A stretch of 35,556 nt of DNA from assembly GCA_034435015.1 (NCBI GenBank), contig DAOTYH010000024.1, positions 1 to 35,556 of the forward strand, written 5' to 3'. Below the pieces are notes generated by a model, which was not told the origin of the DNA, did not search any database, and saw only the letters and a program-made list of their open reading frames with translations. This DNA comes from DAOTYH01 sp034435015. GTDB taxonomy: Bacteria; Chloroflexota; Anaerolineae; Aggregatilineales; UBA3940. The position numbers were made by a program, and so were the translations under genes. Shown here piece by piece: positions 31,051-35,556 of this stretch (position 1 is its first letter; each line of letters starts with the position of its first letter).

Positions 31051-32412
31051 ATGCCGCTCCATCCAGCTTTGCGTCGGGTGTTGTGGGGAGTCTATGCATT
31101 GGCGCTGATCGCCTATGTGGCAGGCGGGATCACACTAGTCCCCTACCATGGCGACGAGAGCACCCGCATCCACATGAGCCATGATTTCCAGTATCTGTTT
31201 GTGGACCACGACCTCTCCAAATTATTGCACAGCGAGAACCCCCCCGATCCGCCTACACAGGCCACCCGCCAGCTTGACTTACCATTGGCTCATTACCTGA
31301 TCAGCCTGTCATGGCGGATGGCAGGCTACTCGGATGCCGACCTCCCCACCTACTGGGCATGGGGTGGAAGCTGGGACTGGAACGCCCAGCGCGGCGCCAT
31401 CCCCTCCGAGGGATTGTTGATCGCCTCACGCTGGTTGCCGGCCTTGATGGGAGCACTGGGGGTGATCGCGGTGGGGATTCTAGCCCGGCAGACGGGCAGG
31501 CCGGCGGCGGCCATATTGGCAACAGCACTGCTTGCCTCAGAGCCGGTCTATCTGCTGAGCGTCCGCCGCGCCCAGGCAGAGGGGCCTCTGCTTGGCTTCA
31601 GCGGGTTAACCTTGGTGCTGACAGCGGCCTGCCTGATCCGGCGGGCCTCCGACAGGCCGCCCTCACGCTGGGGTCAGCTCGGCTGGTGGGTTGGGATTGG
31701 ACTGCTGACTGGTTGCACCGTTGCCTCAAAGATGCCCGGCGGCATGACGGCCTTAGCAGTGGCATTGGCGCTGATCGTGAATCAGGACTGGCGTACAAAC
31801 TGGCGGGCGGCCCTGACCCGCTCTGTGACGGAGGCCGCCGCAGTAGCCGCCATCGCGCTGGCAGTGGTGTTTACGCTGTCGCCCTATTACTGGCGCGACC
31901 CGCTGGCCCGCCTTGAGGACGCTATCCGCACCCGCCGGCAGATCACCGCCGATGAGGCGCAGGTTCACGGCCAACTGGAGTCGGTCGGCGAGCGCGTCAG
32001 AGCGCTGACCGAGCAAGTTTTCTGGGCTGTGCCGATCTACTACGAAGACGCCGAGTGGCAGAGCTGGATCGGCGATCAGATCGCCCGGTATGAAGCATCT
32101 CCGCTGTCCGGCTGGCACCGCCCGGCGTGGGCACGGGCCGGGCTGATCGCGGCCTTCGCGGCAGGGTTGGCTTGGCTGGTCATATACAAGCCTGCCGAGC
32201 AGGCGCAGAGGGCTGTACAGGGGTTGGTTCTGATCTGGCTGGGGGTGACGGTGATCGGCTCGTTGATCAGCGTGCCGTTTGGCTGGCAGAGACACTACCT
32301 GCCGCTATGGCCGGTCGTGGCGTTGATTGAGGGAACAGGGCTGGCCGTTACCGCAGAAGGAGTCAGACGGCTGATGGGGCAGATCAAAGTGAAACAGGGG
32401 CGGCCCGTCTGA
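31051..32412 (+). CDS. Polytopic GT-C glycosyltransferase (PMT/ArnT-like)
   Basis: 453 residues from ATG 31051, chosen because GGAGGGGGAA lies just upstream and the stop of the previous gene is only 2 bases away. About ten membrane helices. The first loop reads VPYHGDESTRIHMSHDF, with the Asp-Glu pair expected of PMT/ArnT-like enzymes. A soluble loop near EDAIRTRRQITADEAQVHGQL lies between later helices. Translationally linked to the 29174 gene, and the two probably act on the same glycan or protein acceptor outside the membrane. Confidence 0.78.
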   Translation: MPLHPALRRVLWGVYALALIAYVAGGITLVPYHGDESTRIHMSHDFQYLFVDHDLSKLLHSENPPDPPTQATRQLDLPLAHYLISLSWRMAGYSDADLPTYWAWGGSWDWNAQRGAIPSEGLLIASRWLPALMGALGVIAVGILARQTGRPAAAILATALLASEPVYLLSVRRAQAEGPLLGFSGLTLVLTAACLIRRASDRPPSRWGQLGWWVGIGLLTGCTVASKMPGGMTALAVALALIVNQDWRTNWRAALTRSVTEAAAVAAIALAVVFTLSPYYWRDPLARLEDAIRTRRQITADEAQVHGQLESVGERVRALTEQVFWAVPIYYEDAEWQSWIGDQIARYEASPLSGWHRPAWARAGLIAAFAAGLAWLVIYKPAEQAQRAVQGLVLIWLGVTVIGSLISVPFGWQRHYLPLWPVVALIEGTGLAVTAEGVRRLMGQIKVKQGRPV

Positions 32413-32437
32413 GCCGCCCCTGAGAGGCCAGCCTCTC
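32397..32437. terminator. Two adjacent hairpins between convergent genes
   Basis: GGGGCGGC / GCCGCCCC (32397-32420), which spans the stop codon of the upstream gene, and GAGAGGC / GCCTCTC (32422-32437) lie back to back. U-tracts are weak (CTCTCTTCA). They probably end transcription from both sides. Confidence 0.6.
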
Positions 32438-32438
32438 T

Positions 32439-33827
32439 TCAATCGGCGGCGACCTCCTCTTCTACCGGCGGCAGGCCGGCCAGCGCCATGGCGATCTCCT
32501 CTGCCGGATACTCGAAGTTCTCCAGCCTGCCAGCGAAATAGTCCGAGTAAGCCTGCATGTCGAAGTGTCCATGTCCGCTCAGGTTAAACAGGATGGTGCG
32601 CCCTACGCCTTCCTCTTTGCAACGCAGGGCCTCTTGAATAGCAACCGCAATGGCATGGTTGGATTCTGGGGCCGGGACGATCCCCTCACTGCGGGCAAAC
32701 TGCACCCCTGCCGTAAAGGCGTCGAGCTGTTGGACCGCCACTGCCTCGATCTGGCCGAGCTTCACAAGGTGGCTGACCAGCGGCGCCATCCCATGATAAC
32801 GCAATCCGCCCGCATGAATGGCAGGAGGGATAAAGGTACTGCCCAGCGTATGCATCTTGACCAGCGGAGTCAGATGAGCTGTGTCACCGAAATCGTAAGC
32901 ATACTTGCCCCTTGTCAGGCTGGGGCAGGAGGCCGGCTCGACAGCCACAATGCGCATATCTGACTCGCCGCGCAGTTTGCGCCCCACAAAGGGGAAGGCC
33001 AGCCCGCTGAAGTTAGAGCCGCCGCCCACACAACCGATCACAACATCAGGGTAATCCTCAGCTAGATCGATCTGTTTAATGGCTTCCAGCCCGATCACCG
33101 TCTGATGCATCAGAACATGGTTGAGGACACTGCCCAGGCTGTACTTAGTACCGGGCGTGGTGACGGCGTCCTCAACTGCCTCTGAGATGGCAATACCCAG
33201 CGAACCAGACGAGTCAGGGTGCTGTGCCAAAACAGCCCGCCCCGCGTTGGTCTCGTTGCTGGGGCTGGGTGTCACTTGAGCACCGAAGGTCTCGATCAGG
33301 GCACGGCGGTAGGGTTTCTGATTGTAGCTCACACGCACCATGTAGACCTTGCACTCCAGCCCGAAGAAGGCACAGGCCATGGCCAGTGCTGAACCCCACT
33401 GCCCGGCGCCGGTCTCGGTTGTCAGCCGCCGTGTGCCTTCAACCTTGTTGTAGTAGGCCTGCGCAATAGCCGTGTTGAGCTTGTGACTGCCAGCCGGGCT
33501 GACACCTTCATACTTGTAGTAGATGCGGGCCGGTGTATCGAGCGCCTTCTCCAGCCCGCGCGCGCGGATCAGCGGCGTGGGGCGGTAGAGTCGGTAGGCG
33601 TCGCGTACCGGCTCCGGTATCTCGACATATTGTTCCTGACTGACCTCCTGAAGGATCAGCGCCATCGGGAACAGCGGCGCGAGGTCATCCGGCCCTACCG
33701 GCCTGCCGGTAGCAGGATGCAATACCGGCGGGGGCGGCACAGGCAGGTCAGCCTGAATGTTGTACCACACCTGCGGGATGTCGCGCTCCGACAGAACGAA
33801 CTTACGGATATGGTTGCCGTTTGTCAT
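32439..33827 (-). CDS. TrpB2-type tryptophan synthase beta-like enzyme
   Basis: 462 residues. PLP enzyme of the long TrpB2 group, which joins indole and serine to make tryptophan without depending on a normal TrpA. The PLP lysine is Lys116 in AGSHKLNTA. Glu138 in TTETGAGQWG is the conserved catalytic glutamate, and VIGCVGGGSNF is the phosphate-binding loop. The long N-terminal extension and NLSGHGHFDMQAY near the C-terminus are TrpB2 hallmarks. ATG 33827 has GGAGGAG before it. It is 166 bases downstream of trpS, so it may share the T-box-controlled transcript. No trpA is present here. Confidence 0.92.
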   Translation of the reverse strand: MTNGNHIRKFVLSERDIPQVWYNIQADLPVPPPPVLHPATGRPVGPDDLAPLFPMALILQEVSQEQYVEIPEPVRDAYRLYRPTPLIRARGLEKALDTPARIYYKYEGVSPAGSHKLNTAIAQAYYNKVEGTRRLTTETGAGQWGSALAMACAFFGLECKVYMVRVSYNQKPYRRALIETFGAQVTPSPSNETNAGRAVLAQHPDSSGSLGIAISEAVEDAVTTPGTKYSLGSVLNHVLMHQTVIGLEAIKQIDLAEDYPDVVIGCVGGGSNFSGLAFPFVGRKLRGESDMRIVAVEPASCPSLTRGKYAYDFGDTAHLTPLVKMHTLGSTFIPPAIHAGGLRYHGMAPLVSHLVKLGQIEAVAVQQLDAFTAGVQFARSEGIVPAPESNHAIAVAIQEALRCKEEGVGRTILFNLSGHGHFDMQAYSDYFAGRLENFEYPAEEIAMALAGLPPVEEEVAAD

Positions 33828-33993
33828 GATGACTCCTCCACTATGCCTATTGAACCTGACGTGCTGACGGTTTCAGGCCTCACAGCTTGCGATGAGGACC
33901 TGCGCATCATCCTGATCGCTCGCTGATCGGTTGCCGGAGTCACCTGCGTGACGGCTGTCAATCCTCCTTTCAGGCAGTGCCAAGCCCTGTCTT

Positions 33994-35034
33994 CTACCGA
34001 TACAGATCGATCACCCGTTCAGTGATGGGGCTGGTCAGGCCCATAGCCTCGCGGGCCTGTGCGACTGTCTCCTGTGCGATGGGCCGCGCACGTTGTGCGC
34101 CCTTGCGTAGGATGTCAATCAGGTCGTCGGGGCGTTCCTCTAGAAAGCGCCGCCGTTCGCGGATTGGGTCAAGAAACTCATTGAGCGCTTTCGCCAGCGC
34201 CTTCTTGACTTCTACGTCTCCCACCTTGCCTGCCCGATAGCGCTCTTTAAAATCCTCTACCTGCTCCTTATCCGGGTTGAACAGGTCATGGTAGATGAAG
34301 ACCGGGTTGCCCTCAACAGTGCCGGGATCAGTTGCATGGATACGCTTAGGATCGGTGTACATACTCATGACTTTCTTACGCACCGTCTCAGCGTCATCGG
34401 AGAGCATAATGGCGTTGCCCAGCGACTTACTCATCTTGGCCTGACCATCCGTGCCAACCAGCGTGGGCGTATCGGCGGGGATCAGAGCCTCCGGCTCTGG
34501 GAAGACCTCGCCAAAGCGGTCATTGAAGCGGCGGGCGATCTCGCGGGTCACTTCGATGTGGCTGGCCTGATCTTTGCCAACCGGCACCAGTTCCCCCTTG
34601 ACGATCAGAATGTCGGCGGCCTGCAGAACTGGATAATTCAGCAACCCTGCTGACGGCTCTTCGATGTGCAAGTTCTGCATGACATCCTTGAGCGTGGGGA
34701 CGCGCTGTAAACGCGGCACTGTCACCAGCATCGAAAAGAGCAAAGTCAGCTCTGCGGTCTCCGGCACATCAGACTGGAGGTAGTGCGTCACCTTGTCGGG
34801 GTCAATTCCCGCCGCATAGTTATCCAGCACCACATCCAGCGCGTTCTGGCGCGTGGCAAGCACGTCTTCCTTATCCGGGTGCGTAGTCAGCGAGTGGTAG
34901 TCGGCTACCAGCAGGAACATATCATACTGTTCCTGAAGTTTCACCCGGTTAGCCAACGTGCCGACATAATGCCCCAGATGGAGCTTGCCGGTAGGCCGGT
35001 CGCCCGTCAAAATACGTCCTTTCTTGGGTGTCAT
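33994..35034 (-). CDS. trpS: Tryptophanyl-tRNA synthetase
   Basis: 346 residues from ATG 35034; an in-frame TTG at 35046 is the alternative. Class I synthetase that charges tRNA-Trp. The HIGH-type motif is LHLGHYVG after GDRPTGK, and KMSKS is seen as QAKMSKSLGNAI. YPVLQAADILIVKGELVPVGKDQ is the conserved tryptophan/dimer region. Length is normal. Upstream is a complete T-box leader with Trp specifier, so expression should rise when uncharged tRNA-Trp accumulates. Downstream is trpB2. Confidence 0.97.
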   Translation of the reverse strand: MTPKKGRILTGDRPTGKLHLGHYVGTLANRVKLQEQYDMFLLVADYHSLTTHPDKEDVLATRQNALDVVLDNYAAGIDPDKVTHYLQSDVPETAELTLLFSMLVTVPRLQRVPTLKDVMQNLHIEEPSAGLLNYPVLQAADILIVKGELVPVGKDQASHIEVTREIARRFNDRFGEVFPEPEALIPADTPTLVGTDGQAKMSKSLGNAIMLSDDAETVRKKVMSMYTDPKRIHATDPGTVEGNPVFIYHDLFNPDKEQVEDFKERYRAGKVGDVEVKKALAKALNEFLDPIRERRRFLEERPDDLIDILRKGAQRARPIAQETVAQAREAMGLTSPITERVIDLYR

Positions 35035-35059
35035 ATCCTCCCTCAACCGTTGCTCATGA

Positions 35060-35388
35060 GATATAAAAAAGGCCCGTCCCTCAAAGAAGGGACGAGCCGA
35101 TTGCCCGTGGTGCCACCCCTGTTAAGCCAGCCTGCCCTGAAACAGAAAACCCCGTGGTGATGCACAGGGTTCAAAGAGGCCAGCTTCACTCTTGCGGATA
35201 CCAGCATATCCTGCGCCCTGATAACGGCGGCGTCTCCGGCAAGGGCTACTTGTCGCGCGTTCGCCCCGGCAACTCCCCGGTCCATTCAGCGCCTGCGCTC
35301 GTACCCCCTTCACACCACCCGGCGGCTCTCTGAACGCCGCTCTGGCGCTTACTAGTCCGGCTCTACGTCATTCCCTATTGAATTGTTA
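35060..35388 (-). promoter_or_regulatory. T-box riboswitch, tryptophan-specific
   Basis: The antiterminator T-box sequence GGGTGGCACCACGGG lies at 35101-35119 on the minus strand, upstream of the terminator. In Stem I, AGUAA lies opposite GAAUGGACC. The specifier loop is closed by CCGG/CCGG below and GCGCC/GGCGC above, and the specifier trinucleotide UGG is at 35282-35284. CAGAGAG and GGUGUGAA occur in the distal part of Stem I. It occupies most of the trpS upstream gap and matches the tryptophan codon expected for the gene it controls. Confidence 0.95.
35065..35098 (-). terminator. T-box-controlled intrinsic terminator
   Basis: GGCTCGTCCCT / AGGGACGGGCC, an 11-bp stem with one T-G pair and loop TCTTTG, followed by six T. 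It ends about 30 bases before the trpS start and competes with the antiterminator at 35101-35119. Confidence 0.9.
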
Positions 35389-35394
35389 GTCAAC

Positions 35395-35423
35395 AATTTA
35401 CCAGAGTTCAGCCGGGTTGTCAA
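35395..35423 (-). promoter_or_regulatory. Sigma-70-like promoter of the T-box-trpS unit
   Basis: TTGACA (35418-35423), exactly 17 bases, then TAAATT (35395-35400) on the minus strand. Initiation would fall near 35388, at the start of the T-box leader. The promoter lies between the leader and the transposase fragment. Confidence 0.85.
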
Positions 35424-35437
35424 GGGAGCGCAATGTG

Positions 35438-35556
35438 TCATATCAAATGCGACTCCGCGAAGGCCTGAGCAGGGGTACGCATGCCCAGCGCCAAGTGAGG
35501 GCGCTGGTGGTGATAATAGGCGGGATAGTCATCGGCACGGCGTTGGGCTAGAGCCA
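35438..35556 (-). CDS. Transposase, integrase-core type, C-terminal fragment
   Basis: The last 39 codons of a gene entering from the right edge. They read LAQRRADDYPAYYHHQRPHL, then ALGMRTPAQAF to the stop at 35438. 'Y(N/H)xxRPHxALGxxTPxxxF' is the C-terminus of rve-type DDE transposases (IS3 and IS481 groups). The insertion-sequence end should lie between 35401 and 35438, but I cannot identify its inverted repeat from one end. Confidence 0.85.
   Translation of the reverse strand, partial: ALAQRRADDYPAYYHHQRPHLALGMRTPAQAFAESHLI

Overview
The window is dense bacterial DNA with high GC content. From position 1 to about 18 kb every gene lies on the minus strand; after that both strands are used. 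Several features suggest a Chloroflexota (Anaerolineae-like) bacterium: a four-domain S1 protein, Trp T-box control of trpS, PMT/DUF2142-like membrane glycosyltransferases with a C-terminal beta domain, a serpin lipoprotein and a TrpB2-type enzyme. This assignment is inference from gene style, not from a marker gene.

Layout. 1-164 is the start of tex. 281-8335 is a surface-polysaccharide region: a long-form nucleotidyltransferase (RmlA type), a creatininase-family hydrolase, a BY-kinase, two Wzz-like chain-length proteins, a GT4 and two GT2 glycosyltransferases, with rnhB (RNase HII) embedded by start/stop overlaps. 8363-10312 encodes two related membrane proteins. 10370-18032 is a mixed set: saccharopine-dehydrogenase-like enzyme, propeller-like lipoprotein, sirtuin, FHA protein, small membrane protein, gamma-glutamyltransferase, CPBP protease and family-4 uracil-DNA glycosylase. 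18221-21024 holds transaldolase (plus strand), a cupin, a small membrane protein and an endonuclease IV-like enzyme.

The most interesting locus is 21330-22231. A peroxiredoxin-like gene has an in-frame TGA exactly where the redox-active cysteine belongs (U-P-F-C). A stem-loop fitting the bacterial SECIS pattern follows the TGA. The next gene downstream encodes a DsrE-like protein matching the C-terminal domain of the selenium-metabolism protein YedF. I read this as a selenoprotein operon. Conventional gene calling would truncate the selenoprotein to a 106-residue fragment lacking its active site.

22276-24856 has a divergent pair (alpha/beta hydrolase and serpin lipoprotein) around a 12-bp palindrome. 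25013-26511 carries three tandem paralogues of a 131-134 residue SpoIIAA/STAS-like protein, with duplicated promoters and hairpins. 26736-28037 is an S1-domain protein. It is followed by a small membrane protein and a phosphoribosyltransferase (minus), then two membrane glycosyltransferases (plus). 32439-35423 is a tryptophan unit read leftwards: promoter, T-box leader with a UGG specifier, trpS, then trpB2. The right edge is the 3' end of an IS transposase. I saw no tRNA, rRNA or CRISPR array.
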